From contig CM046007.1 in NCBI GenBank assembly GCA_025175895.1, positions 29,407,913 through 29,471,912 on the forward strand: DNA of 64,000 bases. Reading direction: 5' to 3'. Numbering within the stretch: the first letter of the stretch is position 1; every line of letters starts with the position of its first letter. The notes beneath the pieces were generated by a model that worked only from the letters and a program-made list of their open reading frames with translations, did no database searches and had not been told where the DNA came from. The translations under genes and the position numbers were made by a program. Below, piece by piece: positions 44,525-56,732 of the stretch. This DNA comes from Wurfbainia villosa. Its lineage: Eukaryota > Streptophyta > Magnoliopsida > Zingiberales > Zingiberaceae.

Positions 44525-45674
44525 TGTTGGTGCAACAATGCCCCACGCATTTATATGTTTTGATGTTTGGATAATCATCTAAGTTAGACAATACCTTATG
44601 ATATAATTGTAAACATGTTTAAGTGACAGGGAAATCCAAGTATGAAGACTTGGTAAAGGCAAAGCCCAAGTGTGATCTTGGCAAAGGAAGTCCAAAGGTA
44701 AGTCTTGGCAGCATAAGTCTAAGCATGTAGTCTTGGCGGCGTAAAGTCCAAGCATGCTTTGGCAAAGGGAAACCCAAGACATGACAAAACCGAAGGAAGC
44801 TCTTGGAAGCAGGCGCAAAGGATGAACAAGTCGTGGACTCGAAGGGATCCTGGAGGCGCAAGGCTTAAGGAAGAGCTAGAAGGTTGAGTCTAGGTCTAGG
44901 GAGTCAAATTCAAGTGTGAATTATTCATACTTGACAAGTATCAGTCGACTGATACGATATATCAGTCGACTGTTAAGGTGCTCGACTGAGTCAGCTGAAA
45001 AGCTGACGAACAATTGACTTCCTAGTCGTAGCAGTTGACTCAAACAGTGGCAGTCGACTGTTCAAGTTGAACACGGGCACAGAATGGAGTCTCACTCGAC
45101 TGTGCTCCGTGATCACTCGACTGATCATTCGATCAGTCGACTGATGGATGGATCAGTCGACTGATGAGAGTACCATTGAAGAATAACGATTATGAATCCC
45201 ACGAATTCAGCTATTCAGAAGTTGTTAATCGCACCTGCAGTTGACTGATGTTGTACATCAGTCGACTGATCGTGCTCCAACAGGAAAATCAGCCCTCTCT
45301 CTATAAAAAGAGGGCATGTGGTGGTTTTGAGGGCTATTGCTTACTCTATGATAATTCTCTCAAGCCTCCACGAATTCTCCAAGCTTTCTAGTATTTTTAA
45401 TTCCCCTCCTCCTCTCTAAACTCCATCTTCATCCTTTGTAAGAAGAGGAGGGTTGGTGTAAAAGAAAGCTTCTTAGTGACATTGATTAGGGTTGATTCAC
45501 CTTAAGGATCGCCGTGGAGTAGGAGCGTTATCTCCGAACCACGTAAAGGATTTGTGTTAGCGTTGTGCTTTTATTTTCTTTTACTATTGTTTTTGTTGTG
45601 CTTCTACTAATCATCTTTGTAGAAACGAAAACAAGCTATTCACCCCCCCCTCTAGCTTCCAAGGATCCTTTACA
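44525..45674 (+). repeat. 5' LTR of element F
   Basis: 1150 bp, TGTTGGTGCAACAATGCCCC...GATCCTTTACA. It holds a CCAAG/CTTGG array (44635-44790), at least five AGTCGACTGAT palindromes (44940-45280), a TATA box (CTATAAAAAGAG, about 45301) and the C-rich end. Confidence 0.9.
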
Positions 45675-45676
45675 AG

Positions 45677-45688
45677 TGATATCAGAGC
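45677..45688 (+). promoter_or_regulatory. Primer-binding site of F
   Basis: TGATATCAGAGC, one change from the initiator-tRNA-Met site TGGTATCAGAGC. Confidence 0.8.
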
Positions 45689-45728
45689 CCGGATCGCATC
45701 AAAAGATCTAACAATCAACCGGAGCAAG

Positions 45729-47342
45729 ATGACTTTCCAAGAAAGGTATAGCACGGCGAGGCCTCCTTTCTTCGACGGTAACAATTTTGGCTACTGGAAA
45801 GGTAGGATGGAGTATTATCTTATGAATGACATTGAAAATTAGTTTAGCATTGTAGACGGATTCGAGAAGCCGGTCGATGAACATGGAGCGGCCATATCGA
45901 CCAAGGATTAGACGAGGGACATGGCCAAGAAGGCTCAAGCAAACGCCAAAGAAACAACCACACTTCAATGTGGGTTGTCAAAAGAGAAACTAAGCAAGGT
46001 GGGGCCATTTGAATCGGTGAAGGAGATTTGGGAGAAGTTAATTGATCTCAACGAGGGATCCAAGGAAACAAGAAGATCCAAGATAGATCTCTTAATAGGC
46101 CAACTCCAAAGTTTCGCCATGAAGACCAATAAGACCGTGAGCCAAATGCACGGTCGCTTCAAGGAAGTAGTCAACGGACTACATGTGATAGGTGAGAAGG
46201 TCGACAACCGAGACCTTGTAAGGTATGTCCTCCAAGACTTCCCTAGAATAACCTTATGGGCTTCAATGGTAGATGCCTATAAGGTCTCTAGGGATCTCTC
46301 TTTGGTTAAACTAGATGAGCTATTTTGTGAATTTGAATTGCACGAGCAAGCTAATACTTCATCAAAAGAGAAAGGTATAGCTCTTTTTGTAGGAAAGAAG
46401 GAGAAGAAAGAAGTATCTTTCTCATTCGAATCCGAGGATGAGTCATCAAGTAGCGATGACGAGTTATCGGCTAGCGAGGTAGCTCACTATGTGAAGAAGT
46501 TTGGTGGGAGGTCAAGGAAACTCACCAAGAAGGATGTAAGGAGGATGTTCCAATCCTCCAAAGGTAAAACCTCAACTAGTTCAATTTCTACATCTAACGT
46601 AACTTGTTATGGTTGCAACAAGAAAGGGCATATCAAGCCAAATTGCCCGGAACTAAAGAAGAAGGAGGAGAAGGAAAAGAAAAAGAAAGAAAAGAAGGAG
46701 AAGAAGAAGAAGGAGGCAATGGTGGCACAAACATGGGACACACTAAGCGTGGAGGACTCTTCTGATGATGAAGAAGTGTGTCATGCCACCCGGAACCTAG
46801 CTCTCATGGCCTTGGAGGAGGAAGTCGAAAGCTCAAGTGAGGAGTCTTCATCCTCTTCCTCAAGCGAAGAATCATCATCAAGTGATGATGAGGTAAGCAA
46901 CTCCCCTAGGGTAGATTTACTTTATAAAACCATTGCATGCCTTCAAAATTCCTTGAATAGATCAAAAACTAGGATTAAGAACTTAAAAGTAGAAATTAAA
47001 TCACTTAAAAATGTAGAACCATCTTGTGATGATACATGTACACTTAGAGATGAAAATGATGAATTGAGAAAAGAAATAGGTGAACTAAGAGCATGCTTAG
47101 AAAAATTTACAAATGACTCTAAATACCTAGATATGATAATTAAGGATCAAAGGGCTATTTACAACAAGGCCGGAATAAGATATTGGTCTAAGGAAAAGGA
47201 GGTAGCATTTACATCTCTTGTTAGTAGAAAATCCACCATTATGAGCAAGGTTAGAAAGGCTTGGGTCCCTAAGAAGTTTCTAATTGACGCTAGTGGTCCT
47301 AAAATTTGGGTACCTAGGGCTTGTATTTTTCATGTTATATAG
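45729..47342 (+). pseudogene. gag of element F
   Basis: The ATG at 45729 opens one frame to TAG at 47340-47342, broken by TAG at 45840-45842 and 45909-45911, both where Trp is expected. The start (RPPFFDGNNFGYWKGRM) and the segment SVKEIWEKLIDLNEGS are typical of plant copia Gag. A zinc knuckle CYGCNKKGHIKPNC is followed by a Lys-rich run, an acidic Ser/Glu-rich part and a coiled coil (TLRDENDELRKEIGELRACL). It ends IWVPRACIFHVI. The Gag would coat the RNA. After the TAG the same frame continues into protease, so Gag and Pol were either one ORF or separated by one stop. Confidence 0.88.
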
Positions 47343-50300
47343 GTAGAAGAACCAAGCTTATGGATTGTTGATAGTGGGTGCTCAAAACACATGACCGGTG
47401 ATGAGTGAAAATTTTCCACTATCAACCACACTAGCAAGGGAAAGGTATCTTTTGGAAATAGTGGTAAACTTAAGATTCTAGGAAAAGACACAATTGAGGT
47501 ATCCCCCAATCTTGTCATTCATAAAGTGTTATTAGTTAAAAATATGAAATTTAATTTACTTAGTGTAAGCCAACTATGTGATGCAAATTTTGATGTTCAA
47601 TTTGACTCTTCAAAATGTTTTATAAAACACAAAACTTTAAATGATTGCATGCTAGTAGGTTTTAGAAAATCAAATATATACTATGTTGATTTATCCTATG
47701 CTACTAATGCTTCTACTGAGTGTCTTATTGCAAAAGAAGAAGAGAGTTGGCTTTGGCATAAGAGGCTAGGACACATAAACATGAAGAACATTGCCAAAAT
47801 AGCCAAAATGAAGTTAGTCAAAGGGTTGCCAAAAGTCAAGTATCTCAAGGACAAAATGTGTGATGCATGCTAAGAAGGGAAACAATCAAAAACATCACAC
47901 AAAGGTAAAACTTTACTTAGTACCACTTTACCTTTAGAACTATTGAATATGGACTTATTTGATTGTCATAGTACCCCTTCCATGATTGGTAGTAAATATT
48001 GCTTAGTAATAGTAGATGATTTCTCTAGATTTACTTGGGTATTTTTCATGAAAAATACGGATGAAACCCTAGGCATAATCATAGGATTTAGCAAGAGAGT
48101 AGAGAATGAAAGAAAACTCAAAATCAACCGGATCCGTAGTGATCATGGTGGAGAATTTGAGAATTCTAATTTCTCAACCTTTTGTCTAGAACAAGGGTAC
48201 AAGCACGAATTTTCTTGTCCTAGAACACCCCAACAAAATGGGGTTGTGAAAAGGAAGAATCGTGCCCTACAAGAAGCGGCTAGGACTATGCTTAATGCAT
48301 ACTCTTTACCTAGCTACTTGTGGGCGGAAGCTGTTAACACCGCTTGTTATATCCAAAATAGGGTGTTAATTCATAGGTTTTTAGGAAAAACCCCTTTTGA
48401 ATTGTGGAATGGTACAATTCCAATAATTCACTATTTTAAGGTCTTTGGATGCAAAGTCTATATTTTAAATACCAAGGACAACCTAGATAAATTTGAGTCC
48501 AAAGAAAATGAGGGAATCCTAGTTGGATACTCATCCACTAGTATAGGATATAGAGTTTATAATAAAAGAACTCAAAAAGATTGAGGAATCTTCAAATGTC
48601 CAATTTGATGAAACTTCTAATACATACCCTAGGAAATCTTTTATTGATGATGATATCAATAATAAAAATCAAGAAATTACCCAACAATTTCAAGATCTAA
48701 CTTTAGGGGGTAATGATCAAGGGGGGGAATTGAATAAAGGGGGAGTAAGAGGTGATTCCGATGATGAAAGAAGGGTTGAGGATAATCATGGTCAAACTCA
48801 ATTTAATACACCTCCTAGAACAATAAGAGTTCATCAAAATCACCCTCTAGATCAAATTGTCGGTGAATTATCTCAAGGTGTTAGGACTAGGTCATTTCAT
48901 AGGGATCCCTATAGTCATATAGCCCTAATTTCTCAAATTGAGCCCAAAACAATCAATGATGCATTGCTTGATCCGGATTGGATCTTAGTTATGCAAGATG
49001 AATTGGCTCAATTTGAAAGGAGTCAAGTATGAGAGTTAGTTCCTAGACCTAATGACAACACCATCATTACTACAAGGTGGGTATTTAGGAACAAACTAGA
49101 TGACCAAGGAAATATTACTAGGAATGAGACAAGGTTAGTTGCAAGGGGCTTTAATCAAGTTGAAGGACTTGACTATGATGAAACATATGCCCTGGTTGCT
49201 AGGTTAAAGTCTATTAGGATCCTATTAGGGTATGCCTCTTATATGGGTTTCAAACTCCATCAAATGGATGTTAAATCGGCATTCCTAAATGAGTTCATTA
49301 AGGAAGAGGTATATGTAGAACAACCTCCCGGGTTTGAGAATATAGACTATCCAAACCATGTATACAAGCTTAGAAAAGCCTTATGAAACAAGCTCCCCAA
49401 GCTTGGTATGAAAGATTATCATCTTTCTTAATCTCTAAGGACTTTAGGAGGGGTAATGTAGATCAAACTTTATTTATAAAGTCAACATCAAAGGACATCT
49501 TTGTAGCCCAAGTATATGTTGATGACATTATCTTTGGTCAACAAATGATGATCTTCTTTAAGACTTTATCAAGAATATGGAAAATGAGTTTGAAATGAGT
49601 CTAGTTGGGGAACTAAATTTCTTCTTAGGACTACAAGTCAAACAAACAAGTGAAGGAATTTATATTTACCAAACCAAATATGCTAAGGAAATGATTAAGA
49701 AATTTGGTTTGGAAAATGCTAAAGTAGTGTCAACCCCTATGGAAACTAATAAAAAAATAGATAATGATCATGAAGGAAAACAAATTGATCTTACACTATA
49801 TAGGAGTATGATTGGTAGCCTTTTATATCTAACCGCTAGTAGACCCGATATACTATTTGCGGTTGGTATGTGTGTTAGGTACCAATCATGTGCCAAAGAA
49901 TCCCATTTAGTTGTCGTTAAGAGAATTTTAAGATATATTAAAGGCACACTAAATGTAGGACTATGGTACCCTAGGAATAGATCTTTTGATTTGGTTGGGT
50001 ACACCGATTCCAATTATACCGGTTGCAAATTGGATCGAAAGAGTACTAGTGGTGGATGTCAATTCCTTGGGTCCTCCCTAGTTAGTTGGAGTAGTCGGAA
50101 GCAACCTTGTGTTGCCCTATCCACCATCGAGGCCGAGTATGTGGCTATGGGTGGTTGTGTAGCTCAACTACTATGGATGAAACACACTTTAAAGGACTAT
50201 GAGCTATCCAACTCCAACATAAAAGTATTTTGTGACAATGTGAGCACTATAAATTTGACCAAAAATCCTGTGCATCACTCTATGACCAAGCACATTGAGG

Positions 50301-50458
50301 TGAAACATCACTTTATTAGGGATCATGTGGCTAAGGGGGACATTGAGCTCAATTACATTGAATCTAAGTCCAACCTAGCCGACATCTTTACCAAGCCTCT
50401 CCCTAAAGTAGAATTTTCATCACTTAGGAGAGAACTTGGGATGTACTTAGTCGAATAA
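47343..50458 (+). pseudogene. pol of element F (protease, integrase, RT, RNase H)
   Basis: Domains in order: protease (WIVDSGCSKHMTG, 47350-47400); integrase zinc finger (HKRLGHINMKN ... CDAC) and core with LLNMDLFDCHS, RSDHGGEFENS and PQQNGVVKRKNR; RT (ELVPRPNDNTIITTRWVFRN; LHQMDVKSAFLNEF; catalytic YVDDIIFG near 49520); RNase H (VGYTDSNYTGCKLDRKSTSG; AEYVAMGGC) ending at TAA 50456-50458. Damage: TGA at 47406, TAA at 47871, TGA at 49029, a frameshift near 48577, a small deletion near 49384 and another frameshift near 49570. The final 293-codon frame (49577-50458) is intact. Catalytic motifs survive, so decay is recent or mild. Confidence 0.9.
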
Positions 50459-51579
50459 AAGTGTAGGTTTGCATGATCCTATAGAAATTCTAGGACTTAT
50501 ACCTTTAAGAATCTCACAAAACACCTAAGAAACCATGATTTTTGTATTGAGCCACTTAGATAACATGTGAGATGTTAGGAAGATGCACTTGGTTCATTAT
50601 GCTTATTATGATGCATTACTATGGACCAAAGTGTCATCTAGAGACATTAATCCTTCAATAGACCAACATTGGGAAGGCTTATACACAATTGATGTGCATA
50701 TAACTCCAAGAATATGATTGGAAATGTCAAATAAAACATAATTTAAACTATGTTTATCATATTTTGAAAAATAGTTTTCAAGTGGAACACAAAAGTGATA
50801 CAAAGTTTACAAAAATATTTGAACTTTTGTTAGTTTTCAAGTTTGTATCAATCTTGAAATATTTAAAACATATATTTTTAAAATTATTTTTCCTTGATAA
50901 AGAATTATTTCAGAAATGTGTACACAAAATTTCGTTATTTTTCGAGGTTTCTAGAATTTCTAACGCATTTATGAAGTTGGGCTGAAAAGGCTGAAATTCG
51001 GATTTTAGGCATATCAGTCGACTGAATCAGAAACCAGTCGACTGATACACTGTGTTTTCTGAAAAATAGCTTCATTTCCTGGTATTTAGTGTATCTTTGA
51101 TGTCCTAAAACTATGGCATGATAATCTTCATTATAAAGAAGTTTTTAGGACTATTTGATGCAATGTTTTAGGGGGAGTTTCATCATATAAATCTTTTCAC
51201 CCCCTTAACTTATATTGTTGGTGCAAAGTTAGGATTTAACCTTCAATATTTTGATAGGTTTTGCTCCACATGTCTTTCATTCATCAATGAACCATATCTT
51301 GGATTAAGGGGGAGCTTAACTTCAATTTTATACCTTAGTTCAAGATACAACAAATTTTACTCTTTCATGCAAATTTATGTATTCTTCTCTTTTTGATGTA
51401 TATCAAAGGGGGAGAAGGAATGTTTAAGTTAGATTTCATATTAGAAATATGATGGTAATATGATTATGTGCATGAATGTTTAAGTTAGAATTCATATTGA
51501 AAATATGATGGAAATATGATTATGTACATGCGTTAAAGACCTAACTTAAATGATTGTTAAACATCAAAAAGGGGTAGAT
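50459..51579 (+). other. 3' noncoding region of F with polypurine tracts
   Basis: No ORF. AACATGTGAGATGTTAGGA near 50560 and ATTGGGAAGGCTTAT near 50668 recall the 3' noncoding regions of A and B. Palindromes lie near 51014 and 51034. Polypurine tracts occur near 51171, 51308, 51405 and next to the LTR at 51566-51579. Confidence 0.65.
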
Positions 51580-52750
51580 TATTGGTGCAACAATGCCCCA
51601 AGCATTTATATGTTTTGATGTTTGGATAATCATCTAAGTTAGGCAATACCTTGTGATCTAATTGTGAACATGTTTAAGTGACAGAAAAATCCAAGTATGA
51701 AGACTTGGTAAAGGCAAAGCCCAAGTGTGATCTTGGCAAAGGAAGTCCAAAGGCAAGTCTTGGCAGCGTAAGTCCAAGCATGTAGTCTTGGCGGCGTAAA
51801 GTCCAAGCACGCTTTGGCAAAGGGAAACCCAATACATGACAAAACCGAAGGAAGCTCTTGGAAGCAGGCGCAAAGGATGAATAAGTCGCAGACTCGGAGG
51901 GATCCTGGAGGCACAAGGCTTAAGGAAGAGCTAGAAGGTTGAGTCTAGGTTTAGGGAGTCAAATTCAAGTATGAATTATTAATACTTGACGAGTATTAGT
52001 CGACTGATATGATGTATCAGTCGACTGTTAAGGTGCTCTACTGAGTCAGCTGAAAAGTTGATGAACAGTCGATGGCCTAATCGTGGCAGTAGACTGATGT
52101 CGACATCAGTCGACTGCCAAATAGTGGCAGTCGACTGTTCAAGTTGAACACGGGCATAGAATGGAGTCTCACTCGACTGCGCTCCATGATCACTCGACTG
52201 ATCACTCGATTAGTCGACTGATGGATGGATCAGTCGACTGATGAGAGTACCATTGGAGGATAACGATTATGAATCCCGCGAATCCAGCTATTCAGAAGCT
52301 GTTAACCGCGCCTGCAGTCGACTAATATTGTACATCAGTCGACTGATCGTGCTCCAACAGGAAAATCAGCCCTCTCTCTATAAAAAGAGGGCTTGTGGTG
52401 GTTTTAAGGGCTATTGCTTACTCTCTGATCATTCTCTCAAGCCTCCACGAATTCTCCAAGATTTCTAGTGTTTTTAATTCCCCTCCTCCTCTCTAAACTC
52501 CATCTTCATCCTTTGTAAGAAGAGGAGGGTTGGTGTAAAAGAAAGCTTCTTAGTGACATTGATTAGGGTTGATCCACCTTAAGGATCGCCGTGGAGTAGG
52601 AGCGTTATATCCGAACCACATAAAGGATTTGTGTTAGCGTTGTTCTTTTATTTTCTTTTACTATTGTTTTTGTTGTACTTCCGCTAATCATCTTTGTAGA
52701 AACGAAAACAAGCTATTCACCCCCCCTCTAGCTTCCAAGGATCTTCTACA
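51580..52750 (+). repeat. 3' LTR of element F
   Basis: 1171 bp, begins TATTGGTGCAACAATGCCCC (TG changed to TA) and ends GATCTTCTACA. It aligns along its length with 44525-45674, with scattered substitutions. Confidence 0.9.
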
Positions 52751-52991
52751 TTTTGGTCATTAATATCACTGTTTTTATCCACTCGAGTGATTATTTATCG
52801 ATTATTATCATCTTTTATGAGTTGGATTTATTTTTAGACCTTATTGTAAATTCTCCTTAATTTTGGACTTATATGTAAATTTTACATCTTAATTGTAGGA
52901 GATCGAGATGAGCCACTTGACTAGACTCAAATTGGATCAAATATGGCTTCATCTAAGGTCATAAAGGACATTTTAAGCTAGAAGAATCTGA
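52751..52991. other. Unassigned sequence between F and the next LTR
   Basis: AT-rich, no ORF. It should be the continuation of element E but cannot be matched to D at this level. A phrase AGACTCAAATTGGATCAAAT is LTR-like. Confidence 0.3.
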
Positions 52992-54164
52992 TGTTGGACT
53001 ATCTGAGCCACAAAAATCGCTTTTTGCATTGCGGAAACCTCGGAAGTCGGCCACGAATCCATGTGAACATAAACAAAAATATACATGTACGTGTTTAAAA
53101 CCTTAGATCTACCTTAGATCTACATGAAAGGAGTGTTACCCTTGATGTGTTGCCCTTCGCTTATCCCGTTCGTCCAAATGGCTTGTCGGAACTTGAGAGT
53201 GTCAAGTGTACACTCCTCTATTGGTATCCACACGAGCAATAGGTGGAGAAAAGCAACCTAGAGTGTGCTAGCACCCTTTGGAAGCACATGGCAAGATGAG
53301 GAAGAGAGAACCTGAGGGAAGAGAGGAGGAAGAATATGAAGTTACCCACTTTAACTTCACACTAATCTCACCACTAAAGTGGCCGGCCACTTCATGGAGG
53401 GGGTTACATGCATGAATGTAATTCCAAGAGCCAATGGCTCTTGGTCTCCCTCATGAGGTGGCACCCCATGATGTGTCCATAATGATGTGTAACATCATCA
53501 TTGGCCGGTCCCATGCCAAGTCACCATGACATGACAATTGGTCAAGTCAAAATTGACCATTCATCTTCCCTCTCAAGTCAAGTCAAACTTGACCTCTTAT
53601 CTCCCATAGTTGATCAAATCCAACCATTTGATTCAAGTCAATTTGATTTAATGAATCTCTATTCATTAGTTTAAATTGACTCAATAAATCAAACCTAAAT
53701 TAGACTCATTCAACATTTGAATCAAATTGAGTCTAACTCAATTAGTCTAATTTGGATTACTCTTAATCCAATTTGGTTCATCCCATGAACCTAATCCTCA
53801 TGGTCCATCATATGAACCTAATCTCCATCTAATTTCCCTTGTGTGTGACCCTATAGGTTCTTGTAACATTGGCAATGTCCATAAACCAATTTAGAAACAT
53901 AAGCAATGAGCAGTATCTAGCAACACATCATTGCTACCCAAGTTACAAGAATGTTGAGATCCAACATCACCTTTGTGACTACTAATTATGACTCTCACAA
54001 TATGTGACAATGTCCCTCTATCCATGACATCTAGATTGACCAATTGAGGCATAGACTGTGTCATCCTCGGTACAATCTATATCTTGAACTCCAAGTAGAC
54101 TCACTCTAATCAAATGAGCTCAATATCTCATAGTGGCTAAGACGAAGTGTCGGATGCTCAAACA
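52992..54164 (-). repeat. Probable solo LTR, antisense
   Basis: On the minus strand the segment starts TGTTTGAGCATCCGAC and ends GGCTCAGATAGTCCAACA, with a CCAACA end and the texture of a plant copia LTR (TTCCGCAATGCAAAAAG near its end). No pol or PBS is attached. The flanks TCTGA and TGATG do not form a TSD, so the right boundary is uncertain, perhaps because of the local duplication at 54149-54230. Confidence 0.5.
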
Positions 54165-54230
54165 TGATGTTTGAGGTTTTACCCGACGGTCGGATGCTCA
54201 AAAAAATTGTTTATTTGAGGTTTTACCCGA
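54149..54230. repeat. Local duplication with inverted sequence
   Basis: The phrase GTCGGATGCTCAAA ... TTTGAGGTTTTACCCGAC occurs twice in succession (54150-54188 and 54189-54230). Each copy is partly inverted-complementary (CTCAAACATGATGTTTGAG), so it can fold. Confidence 0.6.
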
Positions 54231-55110
54231 CAGCAGTCGACTGGTATAGGTGTCGATTCGACTGATCCAAGTCGATGGCAATCGACTGGTGTGCGACTGG
54301 TGGTTTCTAGCCTAGCAGTCGACTGCCAAGGGATAGCAGTCGACTGCTAGATCATCAGTTGACTGCCAAGGAACAACAGTCGATTGATGAAGGTGAATGT
54401 GGGCACAGAACCATTTTGAGTCGATTGATTACCTGGGTCACTCGACTGATGGTTCGATCAGTCGACTGATGGACATGATCAATCGACTGATGGTGGATCC
54501 GTTGGAACTTGTCCAATGTGGATCGAGTCGTTGTGAGACAATGGCTATAGGAGCAGTCGACTGATGGTCTCGATCAGTCGACTGATTGGCACAAAATCAG
54601 CTCGATGTAGTTTATTTAAGGAGCTCGAGATGGAGGAATTTGCAATCATTTTTGGGGAGATTTTGGAGGGGAATTGCTGCTGCATTCCAGATCTTCAAGA
54701 GCAAACCAAAGCAAGCAACAAGCAAGTGATCAAAGCCATTTGTTGTAAAGTGTTCTTTACTTGTATTTCATATTGTCTTTATATTTTTCTTGTACTTTTG
54801 TATTACCTATTGTAATTGCTTGTACGAGGTTTCTCCATCTCTGACTTGTTGTCGAGAAGGAGTTTTTGTTAGTGTTGTGCGCACAACACGAGCTCATTGA
54901 GCTCACCTCATGGAGTAGGAACCCTAAGGTTCCGAACCACGTATATCGTGTTGTATTTGTGCTTGTGTCTCTTGCATTCATATTTGTTATTTGTATTTCC
55001 GCTGCATATTAACGAGTATTGTAGACAAGCACACGACGAGCGAATGAATTCCATCATCTCCGTCGAATTGGGCTATTCACCCCCTCTAGCCAGCCACCGA
55101 TCCTCCAACA
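54231..55110 (+). repeat. 5' LTR of element C, truncated at its start
   Basis: It contains AGTCGACTGAT-type palindromes (for example 54456 and 54571), a TATA-like TTTATTTAAGG near 54612, the leader with TTTCTCCATCTCTGACTTGTTGTCGAG, and the C-rich end CACCCCCTCTAGCC to CCTCCAACA at 55110. It aligns with the downstream half of the LTRs of A and B. The TGTTGGTGCAATC start is missing. Confidence 0.75.
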
Positions 55111-55112
55111 AG

Positions 55113-55124
55113 TGGTATCAGAGC
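55113..55124 (+). promoter_or_regulatory. Primer-binding site of C
   Basis: TGGTATCAGAGC, a perfect initiator-tRNA-Met site, two bases after the LTR. Confidence 0.9.
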
Positions 55125-55166
55125 GAGGAGGTTGTCATCAGACTCACCGCCACAACAATCAATAAG

Positions 55167-56018
55167 ATGGTCAGCATCAACCTTCAACCACCAAAATTCG
55201 AAGGGGATTTTCAATGATGGAAAAGAAAATTGGAGATATATCTCGAAACCGATTTTGATATAATGTTAATTTTAGAAAATGGTTTCGAAATGCTTAGGGA
55301 TAAAGAAAATAAGTCGATAGAGAAGTCAAGATGGACCAAGGATCAAATCAAGGACTTCAAGACCAATATCAAGTTAATCAAGATGTTTAGTGATTTGATT
55401 CCTAACAATATTTGGTATAGACTTGGAAATTATAGGGACGCAAAGGAATTATGGAATAAGGTGATAAAATTTCATGAAAATTTTGAACTGGCACAAGTAG
55501 AGGGGGAGGCCGAGGAAGAGCGTCCATCAACATCCGATGATGTAGAGGAATTGGAGGAAACCTCCACCTCTAGCATTGAGGGGGAGGAGAGGTCTTCCAT
55601 CCCGGAGCAAGAACAAGTAGAAGCATCTACATCCAGGAAAAGTGAAGAACAAGAAGAAAATTCCCTAGGTAACTCAAGCATTGTAATTAAGAATAAAAAT
55701 CACATTATATACTTTGAGTGTAGAGTAGTCGGGCATTACAAGAGTAAATCTCCAAAATTAGCCAAGAAAAAAGCACTGACACCAAAAGTCAAAGGATGCC
55801 GGAGTCCTCGCTAGGAAAAGAAAAGAGCACATTGTGCGCTTCAAGTGCAACCAAAGAGGACACTACCGAAGCCAATGCCCTAGGGGGAGGAAGAAGGGGC
55901 AAGAAGGAGCTACACAAGTAGGGGGAGCTTCCAAAGCAAACCCTAAGGTATACTTTAATGCACCTTCTAGTTCTAGGATTAAGAAGCATGCTAGGAATTA
56001 TTTTAGTACTCTTGCAAT
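55167..56018 (+). pseudogene. gag of element C, N-terminal part
   Basis: The ATG at 55167 (MVSINLQPPKFEGDFQ) is followed by TGA at 55215, then a frame open to TAG at 55814, then a frame change to 55834 onward. The N-terminal part (WTKDQIKDFKTNIKLIKMF, LIPNNIWYRLG) resembles B. Both zinc knuckles are damaged: in the first the leading Cys is Tyr and the last is Ser (YFECRVVGHYKSKS); in the second the leading Cys is Arg (RFKCNQRGHYRSQC). The CACTA element begins inside codon sequence ARNYFSTLA. Confidence 0.85.
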
Positions 56019-56031
56019 CACTACAAAAAAA

Positions 56032-56570
56032 AAACCCTTTAGAAGCGGTTTTAAAAAGCCTTTAGAACCACTTATCAACCGCTTCTAAATAATTAGAATC
56101 GGTTTTTAACCGTTGTAGATAATGGCGATGCTAAAGACAACCGAAGCGGTAAAATAAACCGGTGGTTCAAAATAAAGAGCCGGTTGTGTTGGAGACCTAT
56201 AGAAACGGTTTTTAACCGGTTCTAAAGAGTTTTCAACCGCTCCTATTGTACAAACATCACAAACGCTTGTGACCGCTTGTGTTGGAGACCTATAGAATCC
56301 GTTAAAAATTGATTCTACAGAGTTTGCAACCGCTCCTATTATACAAACATCACAAGCACTTATGACCGCATCTATAAACATACATTTTAAAAGCGGTTCA
56401 AACCACACATTAAAATCGGTTAAAACCACTCCTAATGTGTCTGTTGTCGATGTAATAAACAGAGTTTTAGGAGCGGTTTTAACCGCTCCTAATGTGTTTG
56501 TATGGCGAAAGGTTTAGGTGCGGTTAAAAACCGCTCCTAATGTTTATAAGCGCTTCTAATATAGAATTTG
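56032..56570. repeat. Left subterminal repeat region of the CACTA element
   Basis: Many inverted pairs such as AGGAGCGGTTTTAACCGCTC (56471) and AAGCGGTT/AACCGCTT lie within 540 bp. A unit of 93 bp starting GTGTTGGAGACCTATAG is duplicated (56186 and 56279). Such subterminal motifs are binding sites for the TnpA-type protein in known CACTA elements; their use here is inference. Confidence 0.85.
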
Positions 56571-56732
56571 AACAATGATCTCATATCATATTGATACAAT
56601 ACCAAATTAAATTAATTTACAATATTCACATTTCACTTCACAAAACAAATTTATTGTATTATCAAACTAACACATAATATTCATGTTTAAGTTCAAAATG
56701 TTAATACATCTCATTAAAATTTTACTCCACAC

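Larger units (their letters stand above)
44525..52750 (+). mobile_element. Element F: full-length Sirevirus-type Ty1/copia retrotransposon
   Basis: An 8.2-kb element with 5' LTR (44525-45674), tRNA-Met-type PBS, gag, pol in the copia order protease-integrase-RT-RNase H, a 1.1-kb noncoding region with polypurine tracts, and 3' LTR (51580-52750). Flanks TTTTA (44520-44524) and TTTTG (52751-52755) are a probable TSD with one mismatch. It cuts element E. Palindrome-rich LTRs, repeated polypurine tracts and a Gag with a Ser/Glu-rich tail fit the Sirevirus group. No env-like ORF is seen. Confidence 0.9.

Noticed and set aside
50459..51579. Env-like ORF of a Sirevirus in F
   Set aside because: Only short frames without signal peptide or membrane segments are present after RNase H.
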